Source: Betaproteobacteria bacterium (GTDB lineage Bacteria; Pseudomonadota; Gammaproteobacteria; Burkholderiales; Casimicrobiaceae). From it: a stretch of DNA of 64,000 bases. Every line of letters starts with the position of its first letter. The first letter of the stretch is position 1. This document shows positions 48,962-56,951 of this stretch, in pieces. Under the pieces are notes generated by a model. That model searched no databases. It was not told the origin of the DNA and saw only the letters and a list, made by a program, of their open reading frames with translations. The position numbers and the translations under genes are program-made. The stretch lies in NCBI GenBank assembly GCA_013298765.1, contig JAAFJA010000017.1, forward strand, positions 1 to 64,000, in the 5' to 3' direction.

Positions 48962-49942
48962 ATGAGCGACTTCGTCTCGATGTACAAGCTCCCGTTCCGC
49001 TCGATCGACCCTCGGGTTCAGGAGCGGATCTTGTCGAGCGAGCCAAACAGCGTGGGGAGGACGCTGCTCGCCGCCGCGCTCTGCCCGGAGATCCTCTCGG
49101 ATCGGAAGCGATGGGAGGCACCCAAGTCCCTCGCGAAGGTCGAGCGACTCGGCGAGCAGTGCGGGAGAACGCCGACGCAGATCCGGGTGACTCTGCTGGA
49201 GTGGCTCACGACCCCGCAGAAGAACCTCTGGCGCTTCCCGGATCGAATGAGGTCTTTGTGGAAGTGGGACCCAGCCTTGGCTGGCTGGATCATCCTGCGA
49301 TTCTGCTCCGAACTGGTTCCGCTGACGAAAGACTTCCTTCGGGAGCCGTTCGAGGAAGCGATCGCAACCCTCCTTCGGGCCGTTGAGCTGTCGAGCGGGG
49401 AGAGGAGATCGGCCCGGAGCGTTGATTCTGCAGAGAAGCTCGGAAGCGACGTGCGCGAGGACTTCTCTCCCTACGAAGAGTTCTCCGAGTCATTGCTGGC
49501 CAACATCAGCAGAAGTGGCCCGGAGAGAAGTCCATGGAGGATTGCCCTCGATCTGCGTGAAGCGATCTTCGAGACAGCTTTCGCGATGTCCTTTTTGGAT
49601 GACCCAGAGACAGGGGCCATCGATGGCTCTGGGATCGGATTGGCGGCGCGCTCTCTCGCGGTCGCTCTTTGGCAAGAATGGCCAGATCGAAGTGGAGATA
49701 AATTCAACCTCGATCTCGGATCTCTGGGAAGAAGGGCCGAACAGATCGACTACGCGGAGCGATCTCCGGTCTTCCTCCGCCTGCTCGAGCGCGCGGTCTT
49801 CGAGTACCCCTACGGGTACAGTCGGACATCGAGCTCGGGGGCAGTCCGCGGAGGCGCTTCGTCCTTCGCTCGCGGGTCCGCGATGGTCGCCGCAGGCGTC
49901 GCAGCAGGGGCTGTGGCTTGGCACTTCCTCCCAACACGTTGA
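48962..49942 (+). CDS. Class C paralogue with membrane-like C-terminus
   Basis: 326 residues from ATG 48962; TACGAT ends 5 bases upstream. LCPEILSDRKRWEAPKSLA, RFPDRMRSLWKWDPALAGWI and FLRLLERAVFEYPYGYSRT correspond to class C and A blocks. A final hydrophobic stretch (SAMVAAGVAAGAVAWHFLP) could be a membrane helix, unique in the family, hinting at a membrane location. Confidence 0.65.
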   Translation: MSDFVSMYKLPFRSIDPRVQERILSSEPNSVGRTLLAAALCPEILSDRKRWEAPKSLAKVERLGEQCGRTPTQIRVTLLEWLTTPQKNLWRFPDRMRSLWKWDPALAGWIILRFCSELVPLTKDFLREPFEEAIATLLRAVELSSGERRSARSVDSAEKLGSDVREDFSPYEEFSESLLANISRSGPERSPWRIALDLREAIFETAFAMSFLDDPETGAIDGSGIGLAARSLAVALWQEWPDRSGDKFNLDLGSLGRRAEQIDYAERSPVFLRLLERAVFEYPYGYSRTSSSGAVRGGASSFARGSAMVAAGVAAGAVAWHFLPTR

Positions 49943-49972
49943 CCGACCGTGCCACTCGTGCGAGGAGGCGGT

Positions 49973-50404
49973 GTGGAGCTTCTTCGACCGTCTTTCGAGC
50001 AGATCTACCTCGAGCTCGCGCAGCGGCTCTCGGATCGCAGCGAGTGCGGCAGGCTGCGGGTGGGGTGCGTGATCGCCAGCGCCGACGGCAGGCAGATCTA
50101 CGGGGTGGGCTACAACGGACAGCCGTCGAAGAGCCTTCGGAAATGCCTCGGCCCGGACGCACCCCCCGGTCAGTGTCGATGCATCCATGCGGAAGCCAAT
50201 GCGATCGCCAACGCCGAGATGCGACGCTCGGACAAGAAGATCGTGCTGGTGACCGCGATGCCTTGCTCTGCGTGCGCAACGCTGCTCGTGAACCTCGGAG
50301 GCGTGGAGAAGGTCTTCTGGTCCACGCTCTACAGAGCCAGCGAAGGCGAGGAGATCCTGCGAGAGGCCGGGATCGACGCGCGCCTCGCCCCGAGGATCGA
50401 CTGA
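49973..50404 (+). CDS. dCMP deaminase-like protein
   Basis: 143 residues from GTG 49973, behind GAGGAGG; a GTG at 49949 is possible. The zinc site is complete: CIHAEANAIANAE (HAE with the proton-shuttle Glu) and TAMPCSACATLLVN (PCxxC). VGCVIASADGRQIYGVGYNG matches the substrate-binding N-terminal region. Expected reaction: dCMP + H2O to dUMP + NH3, feeding dTMP. Phages and plasmids often carry such enzymes. Confidence 0.85.
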   Translation: MELLRPSFEQIYLELAQRLSDRSECGRLRVGCVIASADGRQIYGVGYNGQPSKSLRKCLGPDAPPGQCRCIHAEANAIANAEMRRSDKKIVLVTAMPCSACATLLVNLGGVEKVFWSTLYRASEGEEILREAGIDARLAPRID

Positions 50405-50477
50405 GGTTGCCGCGGGCTTCTGCTCGCCCGCAACGGGGCATCATCGCAGCGCTCGGCCATGGTAGAGTCATCCCACC

Positions 50478-51212
50478 ATGGCCAAGGCGTTCACGTACAT
50501 TCCACAGCGGTCCTTCGACGCGTTCGTCGGCGATCTCGAATCGCTCGACGACGTGATGGCAGCGCTCGCCGTTGACCCGCTCGAAGCTGAGGATGCCTAC
50601 CGGCTGTTCGGCGTCAAAGGCATCCCTCACTCGCTGAAAGACTTCGCCGATCGCGGCCGAGGCGCCTACACGCAAGCCCTCGAGACCGTCGCGCAGTGGA
50701 CGATGGTGCAGAAAGATGCGGCAGTCGCTCTCCAGGTGATGCTCACCTACGATCTGCGCATCGGAACCTGGTGTGCAGCGCAAGTGGCTCGCGAGTCGCT
50801 TGAACTCGTTTCGTCACGGGGCCCCGCGCCGCGGATCGCAGTGGAAACAGCCGAGCGATGGGTTCTCGGACAGGCCACGGCGAAAGAGTGCCTCGCTGCA
50901 GCTCGCGCGTGTTTTAGTCTTCGAACTGAACTCATGAACGCAGCAGGCACTGGCAACGCATCTATCGACGCTGCTGCTGCAGCCAGTCTTGCCGCGGCAT
51001 ACGTAGCTTCCCATCCCGCGAGCGAGGAGCGCTACAGCAATAGAGAGCGACGCGGAACAGGCAGCACTGCCCGGGCTGCCGCCACCATCATGCCTTATCT
51101 CTCTGGAGCCCTTCCGTCTTCGGCTTATTGGGAGGAGCAACGGAGCTCGGAGCTTCGTCGCCTTCGGCAAGTCGTCGCCGCAGCATGTCTCTCGTACCCG
51201 GTGTTACCATGA
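50478..51212 (+). CDS. Class A helical paralogue (Imm5-like), second array copy 1
   Basis: 244 residues from ATG 50478; TAGAGT lies 9 bases upstream. AKAFTYIPQRSFDAFVG, LAVDPLEAEDAYRLFGVKG, FADRGRGAYTQALETVAQW, YDLRIGTWCAAQVARESL, AVETAERWVLGQATAKEC, an Ala/Ser/Tyr-rich tail region and VVAAACLSYPVLP. It couples to the next copy by ATGA. Function unknown. Confidence 0.85.
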   Translation: MAKAFTYIPQRSFDAFVGDLESLDDVMAALAVDPLEAEDAYRLFGVKGIPHSLKDFADRGRGAYTQALETVAQWTMVQKDAAVALQVMLTYDLRIGTWCAAQVARESLELVSSRGPAPRIAVETAERWVLGQATAKECLAAARACFSLRTELMNAAGTGNASIDAAAAASLAAAYVASHPASEERYSNRERRGTGSTARAAATIMPYLSGALPSSAYWEEQRSSELRRLRQVVAAACLSYPVLP

Positions 51213-52027
51213 AGACACACAAGACCTTCACCCACATCCCACAGCGGTCTTTCGACGCGTTCGTCGGCAATCAAGAAGCGACGCTCGATGACCTGATGGC
51301 AGCGCTCGCCGTCGACCCGCTCGAAGCAGAGGACGCGTTCAAGCTGTTCGGAGTCAAAGGCATCCCTCACTCGCTGAAGGACTTCGCCGATCGCGGTCGG
51401 GTTGCGTATCGATTTGCTCTCGAGACCATCGCCAAGTGGGTCTCGAGCCGAGTCGACACTGCCAAATCGCTGGAAGCGATCGCGAAGTACGACCCGAGGC
51501 TCGCTGTCTGGTGTGCGTGCGGAATCGCTCGCGAAGCTCTTCAGTTCTTGCCTGTCGCTGACCCTCCGACAATCGCTGGTCCTTACACCATGACAGAAAC
51601 CGCGTTTCACGCCTTCAATGCAATAAATGCGACGGAGGAATGGGTCATCGGCAAAGTCAACTCGGATGCCATCGAGATGGCTGCCAGAAACGTCCGACGA
51701 GTAGTAGACAGCAACCCTGGGTCTATCTCTGGGACCGTCGCCAGCGCGGCCCTCGGGGCTGTTACAGCTGTAAATCATGCCGCCGATTCGCTCGACAGTT
51801 CCACTTCCGCCCACGACGCGAGCTTTCATAGGGAAGCAGCTGGCTGGCGAGCGTCTTTTGCGTTTGTCGCTGCAGTGGACGCTGCGGGAGAAAGAGCGGC
51901 CTCCGATGTCGTCGACGGAGGAGAGCGCCAAAGGTCTGCGGCCGCTGCTCGGGCTGTAAAAGCGGAAGGTCTTCGCCTTCGCGGGGTCGTCGCCGCAGCA
52001 TGTCTCTCGTACCCGGTGCTCCCATGA
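51209..52027 (+). CDS. Class A helical paralogue, second array copy 2
   Basis: 272 residues from ATG 51209. KTHKTFTHIPQRSFDAFVG, LAVDPLEAEDAFKLFGVKG, FALETIAKWVSSR, YDPRLAVWCACGIAREAL. The next helix reads AFNAINATEEWVIGKVNSD after an insertion of about 15 residues, so the ERWV motif has changed to EEWV. Long Ala/Ser/Asp-rich tail and VVAAACLSYPVLP. ATGA overlaps at both ends. Confidence 0.85.
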   Translation: MKTHKTFTHIPQRSFDAFVGNQEATLDDLMAALAVDPLEAEDAFKLFGVKGIPHSLKDFADRGRVAYRFALETIAKWVSSRVDTAKSLEAIAKYDPRLAVWCACGIAREALQFLPVADPPTIAGPYTMTETAFHAFNAINATEEWVIGKVNSDAIEMAARNVRRVVDSNPGSISGTVASAALGAVTAVNHAADSLDSSTSAHDASFHREAAGWRASFAFVAAVDAAGERAASDVVDGGERQRSAAAARAVKAEGLRLRGVVAAACLSYPVLP

Positions 52028-52755
52028 AGATGCACAAGACCTTCACCCACATCCCGGAGCGGTCCTTCGACGCGATGTTCGTTCGAGAGCGTGACTGGAA
52101 TGGGAGGCTCATGTTGCGTCCTCTGATGGCCGCGTTGTCCGTCGATCCACTCGAAGCCGAAGATGCTTTCAAGGACCTCGGGTCCTCACGGATACCTAAC
52201 TCTCTGGAGTATTTCGCCTCACGAAGTCACGCCGCTCTCAGGGTCGCCTTGGAGACGATTGCTCAATGGGTGATGTTCGAGACCGACCTGCGTTACTTGT
52301 CCGAGCTGCTCGGAATGTACGACCGCGTACTCGCTTCGTGGTGCGCCAGCCAAGCCGCACGCAGCGTGCTGCGTTTCGTTTCGAGAAGCGAGAAGCGACC
52401 GGCCAAGGCCGTGGAGCTCACTGAAGCCTGGGTGGTTGGCTCGGCAACGACAAAGGAATGCGAAGACATGCACGAGTCGATGAAGGACGTTCGCTTCGAG
52501 ATGCTCGAAAGAGACATCGCAGAAGGTCGAGGCATCAATGTCGCGGGATCGACCGCTGCGGCCGCCGCCATCGAAGCTCTGTCGTCGGCCAAAGGAAGCT
52601 ATGTGGGTGCGTACCTTGCGCTGGGTTCGTATTTGGTGGACTGCGCCACGGTGGTCGCTTCGTCCAAGGATTCTTCGGACAGGGCTCGTGCGGAGAAGGC
52701 TGTCCGAAGGACCGTAGCTAAAGCGTGCTTGTCCTACCCAGTGCTGCCTGGCTGA
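52024..52755 (+). CDS. Class A helical paralogue, second array copy 3
   Basis: 243 residues from ATG 52024. KMHKTFTHIPERSFDAMFV, LSVDPLEAEDAFKDLGSSR, RVALETIAQWVMFE, YDRVLASWCASQAARSVL, AVELTEAWVVGSATTKEC, tail VAKACLSYPVLPG. The N-terminal FVG is changed and one Gly is appended at the C-terminus. Last copy of the array; it overlaps the convergent gene by 22 bases. Confidence 0.8.
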   Translation: MKMHKTFTHIPERSFDAMFVRERDWNGRLMLRPLMAALSVDPLEAEDAFKDLGSSRIPNSLEYFASRSHAALRVALETIAQWVMFETDLRYLSELLGMYDRVLASWCASQAARSVLRFVSRSEKRPAKAVELTEAWVVGSATTKECEDMHESMKDVRFEMLERDIAEGRGINVAGSTAAAAAIEALSSAKGSYVGAYLALGSYLVDCATVVASSKDSSDRARAEKAVRRTVAKACLSYPVLPG

Positions 52756-54533
52756 GTCCCGAAAGTCCACCTCGGGACGATCTTCGTTCCCTTGCGGGAG
52801 AGGGAGACCAGCTTCTTCTGATCGAGCGCATCGATACTCCGGGAGATGTCATCGTCCGTCAGCATGGAAGCGACAATCTCCCCGTACTTCAACACCATCC
52901 GTGCTCTGAGGTGGTTGACGACGTCTTCCCTCTCCAGCTGCCAATCACTAGAGATCCCGCGCGATCTGCGCGTATCGTCGATCGCGTCCAGCAAGACCGA
53001 CTCGAGATTCACCAGCAACTGCTTCGTCGTGGCTGGCCTCGATTCGGAATCCGTAGGAGGCTTCGTGCGCTCCTTGATGATCGCGAGGATCTCGCTCTCG
53101 TCCGCTGGGGAGAGATGCTGGTAGTTGGGCTTGAAGTGTGGAGTCGTCGCAGAGGACAGAGCGGCGGCGATGTGTTTGAGGTCCGAGTCCGCTGGCGTCA
53201 CCGACACCCAATGAAGGAAGAGGTCCTTCAGGTGCCGGAACACCGCCACGCGTCCGCCGGGGTGTACGACGACGCGGATCGCAGAGAGCTCGCTCCCGCG
53301 GTCCCCCTCGAAGGTCACGGAACCGAGGTCGAGGCACCACCAGTAGACATCGCCTTCGATGCTCGATCCAACGATGCCTTTGGTGGGCTTGATGTGCGGC
53401 TTTTTACCGTTCAACGCCACGGTAGACGCGAGGATGAACCCTCCTCTCAGGTGGGTTTGCTCGTAGCTGTGCTTGGTCATCACGGCACTCATCTCGGAGG
53501 CCAGATCGCCGTTTACGCCGAACACGGATGTGGCCAGCGACCTGAATCGCCGCGGGGGCAGGCTGTCTTCCGCGGTCCAGAAGCTGTCGAATGACTTTTT
53601 CCCGAACGGGAGAGAGACGAACGCCTCTCCGCGGAGCAAGCGAAGCAGAAGACACACGGCTTTTCTTGTTCCTACGACCAGCGCGCTCTTGACGGCTGCC
53701 GATGGAGTGTCTTTGCTATCGATCTCGTCTTCTACGTACATCGGGAGGTACTCCGAGATGGCTCTCGCAGAACCGTAAAATGCAGAGCCTTGCCCGTAGA
53801 GCACACGAACAACGACGACGTCTGAGTCTGTCTTGAGGATTCGCGATGCAGGATCCTTCTCCTCCAAAACATCCCTTGCTTCCAGGGGGAACAAGAAACC
53901 TTTTGGATGGAGGCTCATGAGGTCGGTCGTCCACCGCTTCCCGGCCTCCCGGAGGAGAGAGTCTTTCTCGGTCTGCTGGGCCAGCAACTCGATGGGGAAG
54001 CTCTGTGATTGCCGCGAGCGCTCGATCGATGGATCGATCTTCGGCAAGTCGACGACGGCCTCCACGAGCGAGCTCTTGGCGACCTGCTCGATGTCGGCCT
54101 TGCGCAGGAGACACAGAGCCTCCGCGCCGCCGCGTCCCGCGCGCGACGCTTCGGGGACCGCGACGACGAGCACCTCCGGGGAGTTCAGCTCGTCGAGCGC
54201 TTCGTCGAGGTCCGCTCCCTCGCGGAGGCGAAGGCCAACGAGGTCGTGCGTCAGCTGGCCGTGCCGTCTCTCGGCCCTGCGCGCCGGGGAGAGCTTGCTC
54301 TGCCAAGTCGCCTCCCGCTGTGGAGCCTCGAGCTCGCGCTGCGCGCGCGCGACCAGGGCATCGAGCAGCACGGGCCCCGTGATCGGCTCTTGGTCGCCGA
54401 TCTCCGCCTTCAGCGACGGAGGCGCGCTCTCCGGGCGCTCCTGCAGGCGCTTCAGAACCGCTCCGAGCCTCGTCACCGTCGAGCGTCGCGCGCGAACCGT
54501 GGTGGAATCCGTCTCCTTCTTCGATCTCGTCAT
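52734..54533 (-). CDS. Large hypothetical protein
   Basis: 599 residues from ATG 54533, behind AGGAGAAG. The first 130 residues are basic and helical; the core includes ADIEQVAKSSLVEAVVDLPK, VVVVRVLYGQGSAFYGSARA, GEAFVSLPFGKKSFDSFW, GDVYWWCLDLGSVTFEGD and VVHPGGRVAVFRHLKDLFLH. No Walker or nuclease motif is evident. Its 3' end overlaps the class A array. The promoter region holds a TGTCTACAT repeat, so it may be controlled by a repressor. Function unknown. Confidence 0.65.
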   Translation of the reverse strand: MTRSKKETDSTTVRARRSTVTRLGAVLKRLQERPESAPPSLKAEIGDQEPITGPVLLDALVARAQRELEAPQREATWQSKLSPARRAERRHGQLTHDLVGLRLREGADLDEALDELNSPEVLVVAVPEASRAGRGGAEALCLLRKADIEQVAKSSLVEAVVDLPKIDPSIERSRQSQSFPIELLAQQTEKDSLLREAGKRWTTDLMSLHPKGFLFPLEARDVLEEKDPASRILKTDSDVVVVRVLYGQGSAFYGSARAISEYLPMYVEDEIDSKDTPSAAVKSALVVGTRKAVCLLLRLLRGEAFVSLPFGKKSFDSFWTAEDSLPPRRFRSLATSVFGVNGDLASEMSAVMTKHSYEQTHLRGGFILASTVALNGKKPHIKPTKGIVGSSIEGDVYWWCLDLGSVTFEGDRGSELSAIRVVVHPGGRVAVFRHLKDLFLHWVSVTPADSDLKHIAAALSSATTPHFKPNYQHLSPADESEILAIIKERTKPPTDSESRPATTKQLLVNLESVLLDAIDDTRRSRGISSDWQLEREDVVNHLRARMVLKYGEIVASMLTDDDISRSIDALDQKKLVSLSRKGTKIVPRWTFGTQPGSTG

Positions 54534-54577
54534 GGTCTTCTCCTGCGGCCGCTCGGCGCGACCACGGACAGACCCTA

Positions 54578-54603
54578 TGTCTACATCGTAGACGTGTCTA
54601 CAT
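54578..54603. promoter_or_regulatory. Candidate operator upstream of 52734-54533
   Basis: Two direct TGTCTACAT copies (54578-54586 and 54595-54603), 17 bases apart, with GTCTAC-ATC-GTAGAC forming an inverted repeat between them. Located 45 bases before the ATG at 54533. The repeat arrangement suggests a dimeric repressor site; the factor is unknown. Confidence 0.5.
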
Positions 54604-54633
54604 TTCGGAGAGAGCCCGGGACGAGCGCGGAGC

Positions 54634-55503
54634 TCACTCTGGGTCCCGTGGCTCTCCGCTCGTGGGGAGCGTGGCGGTCGTCGTGATCTGGCCCGGCGAG
54701 AGATCGTCGAGCCTTGTGCCCCCAAAGGGCGGCGATGGGGCGCCGTAGGACGCGACCATCAGGGGCATCGGCGCTGGATAGCTCGGCGGGTACTGCTTGG
54801 GATCGAACGGAATCGAGGGCACAGGCTCTCGGAAAGGATCGCGATCGAGCTGCTTGCGAACCCTCTCGAGCGCGCGGCGAGTGGTCTGCACGAGGGCCAG
54901 CACGCTCGCGAGCGCCCGAGTTCCCGTCGTCTCGCGCAACGCATCCTCGAGCAACTCGATCGTCAGGCCCACGTAGACGAGCGACGCGGCTTGGACCTCC
55001 TCGTCGGCGGCGATCCTCCGCAGCGCGTTCCCGGAGCACGCTGCGTAGACCGTCATCGGAGCATCCTCGTCGGACTCGGCCAAGAAGCACTCGTTGCTCG
55101 CGAGACGGTCGAGGATCTCCGCCGTATCGGCCCCGGGGACCACGTCGATCTTCACCGCCAGCTGCACGGAGAGCCCCTCTGCGTAGCGGAGGTAGGTCCG
55201 CAGCTGGTTGTCCAGCTTGTTCAGGGGGTTGCTCTTCTTCTCTCCGAGCGCGGCGAGCTGGCGCTCGAGCAGCTCGACGGCGATCGCGAGGACCTCGGGG
55301 GACGACGGCTTCGCCGGACGGTCGCGCGTCGCCAGGTCGAACCCGCCGGCGACCAGCGCCCCGGAGAGCATCGGCGGCATCGACATCGTCACGTCCTTCG
55401 TGAGGACACGGAGCCTCTCTTGAATCTTCGTCACGGTCTCGGCCGTACCCGCCGTAACTCTCGTGGTAGCCGATGGGCTAGTCGTCTTCTTGCTCTCGCT
55501 CAT
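54634..55503 (-). CDS. Hypothetical helical protein
   Basis: 289 residues from ATG 55503, chosen for AGGAGG at about 8 bases. A Thr/Ser-rich N-terminus, then ERLRVLTKDVTMSMPPMLSG, AIAVELLERQLAALGEKKS, LVYVGLTIELLEDALRETTG and a Pro-rich tail. It is regulated by an operator-containing promoter about 80 bases upstream. No enzyme motif. Likely structural or regulatory; not assigned. Confidence 0.6.
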   Translation of the reverse strand: MSESKKTTSPSATTRVTAGTAETVTKIQERLRVLTKDVTMSMPPMLSGALVAGGFDLATRDRPAKPSSPEVLAIAVELLERQLAALGEKKSNPLNKLDNQLRTYLRYAEGLSVQLAVKIDVVPGADTAEILDRLASNECFLAESDEDAPMTVYAACSGNALRRIAADEEVQAASLVYVGLTIELLEDALRETTGTRALASVLALVQTTRRALERVRKQLDRDPFREPVPSIPFDPKQYPPSYPAPMPLMVASYGAPSPPFGGTRLDDLSPGQITTTATLPTSGEPRDPE

Positions 55504-55579
55504 GAACACATCCTCCTGTCGTCACCGCGTCCCGCGGATGCTCCCGTCTGGCTGAGTGCCAGCGACGAAGCTCGGTCAT

Positions 55580-55608
55580 GTTCTATCGTCACAAAGTGAC
55601 AGTGTCAA
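55580..55608 (-). promoter_or_regulatory. Promoter with palindromic operator in the spacer
   Basis: Minus-strand TTGACA (55608-55603), 17-base spacer, TAGAAC (55585-55580), 77 bases before ATG 55503. The spacer contains GTCAC-TTT-GTGAC (plus 55588-55600), a perfect palindrome. A repressor bound there would block RNA polymerase. This is the clearest regulated promoter in the window. Confidence 0.65.
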
Positions 55609-55682
55609 AATCCGTGGAAGACGGGTGCCCCATGGCTACGATAACGCAACATTATCGGCACGCGACCTCGGCGTCCCAACTG

Positions 55683-55711
55683 TTGACATGGGTCACCTTT
55701 CGCTCTACAGG
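55683..55711 (+). promoter_or_regulatory. Predicted promoter of 55736-56029
   Basis: TTGACA 55683-55688, 17 bases, TACAGG 55706-55711. A ribosome site (CAGGAGA) and ATG 55736 follow. The spacing argues against an earlier ATG at 55688, which would lie inside the promoter. Confidence 0.5.
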
Positions 55712-55735
55712 CATCTCTCGCAGGAGATACACAAG

Positions 55736-56029
55736 ATGACCGGTCCGTCGAAGAAGCTGTTCGTGACACAAGAGAACAAAGTTGTTCTCGGCAAGTGCGT
55801 CAAGTCGTACATCGACACAGGAGGGAGGGGGTTGTCGGATGACGACAAGGATGTGTGTGCCAAGATCCTGTTGGAGGAGAAGTCGATCAGCGACGCGCTC
55901 GTGCTGATCGCGCTGCGCCTGCTGCTCGCGAAGATGGTCGGCGAGGAGCAGGCGGCCGCCGTGGTCCAGCAGGCCCGCGCCGAGGCGAGCTCGGGGCCTC
56001 CGAAGGGGCGCCGCGAACCCGAATTCTGA
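55736..56029 (+). CDS. Small helical hypothetical protein
   Basis: 97 residues from ATG 55736. KKLFVTQENKVVLGKCVKSY, SDDDKDVCAKILLEEKSISD and ALVLIALRLLLAKMVGEEQA. The last 20 residues are polar. No family recognised. It is divergent from 54634-55503, with both promoters in between, and may encode the regulator that binds the palindrome; that is only a guess from position. Confidence 0.55.
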   Translation: MTGPSKKLFVTQENKVVLGKCVKSYIDTGGRGLSDDDKDVCAKILLEEKSISDALVLIALRLLLAKMVGEEQAAAVVQQARAEASSGPPKGRREPEF

Positions 56030-56099
56030 CAGACGTCATTGACCATGTGGTCACTGGAATTTGCGCGTCCCCCTTTGTCGAGTCGAGGAGAAGAAGACC

Positions 56100-56879
56100 G
56101 TGGATGCTTTCGCGTTGAAGGATCAGCAAGGAGATGTCCGAGCGTGGGGCTGCGGGCATTGCGGCGCCGTCGAGACCCCGCCGAGCCATCGGATCAAGGG
56201 GTTCTCGCCCGCCGACATCGTCAAGTTCAGCTTGGAGAGCGCGGCCAAGTGCTGCCGGTGCCGGCGGTGCCAAGGGCCCAAGCCCAAGGAGCGCGCGGTC
56301 TACTGCGAAGGCTGCGTCCCCTCCCCGCCGCCACCTCCCCCCGAGGAGCCGAAGACCGTGCCGTGCCCCGCGTGCGGCCACTCCATCCTCGAGAACATGA
56401 AGCTCTGCGGAGCCTGCAGCTCGCTCACGCAGAGCATGTTGCCCGCGGACATCCACCTGGTGATTCGAGGGCGCACGAAGTCGCCTGCCAAGCACCTCGT
56501 CGTCGGACCAGAGAACCTGCTCACCATTCCTTCGGAGCTCGTCGCCCTCTGCGGAACGACCGCGAAGCGTGGGTGGTCCGTGCCCGACGAGAAGCTCCTC
56601 GGGGAGCCGTGCACCCAGTGCGTGGTTGCTCTCCAAGACCTCCTCTCGAAGCGGCGGCGAGAGACGCAGCCCGAGATTGGACCGGAGTCGAGCATCGTCG
56701 AGTCGCCCGCCGAGGCAACCGCGCCTCTCGAGCTCGAAGTCCAGCAGGGACCGGTCAAGAGCGAGGCTCCTCCGCAGCCCGAGCTATCGGAGGAACCGAC
56801 GAAGGCCGCGAGCGATGCGCAGCTGGAGTTCGAGCAACTGCAGCAGCTCGCCTCCGTGGTTGCGACGAAGTTCCGATGA
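56100..56879 (+). CDS. Zinc-ribbon-rich hypothetical protein
   Basis: 259 residues from GTG 56100, behind GAGGAGAAG. Multiple Cys motifs: CGHCGAVE, CCRCRRCQGP, CPACGHSILENMKLCGAC, and CTQC near residue 175, enough for three or four zinc ribbons. A Pro-rich linker separates the first two. The C-terminal 80 residues are acidic and helical. Possibly nucleic-acid binding. It precedes the Dcm gene. Confidence 0.65.
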   Translation: MDAFALKDQQGDVRAWGCGHCGAVETPPSHRIKGFSPADIVKFSLESAAKCCRCRRCQGPKPKERAVYCEGCVPSPPPPPPEEPKTVPCPACGHSILENMKLCGACSSLTQSMLPADIHLVIRGRTKSPAKHLVVGPENLLTIPSELVALCGTTAKRGWSVPDEKLLGEPCTQCVVALQDLLSKRRRETQPEIGPESSIVESPAEATAPLELEVQQGPVKSEAPPQPELSEEPTKAASDAQLEFEQLQQLASVVATKFR

Positions 56880-56951
56880 ACGAACAGAGAATCACCGCTC
56901 GGCGGAGCGCGTGATCACTCCTCGAAGGTCTCCAGACAGGACTCGCTCGAC

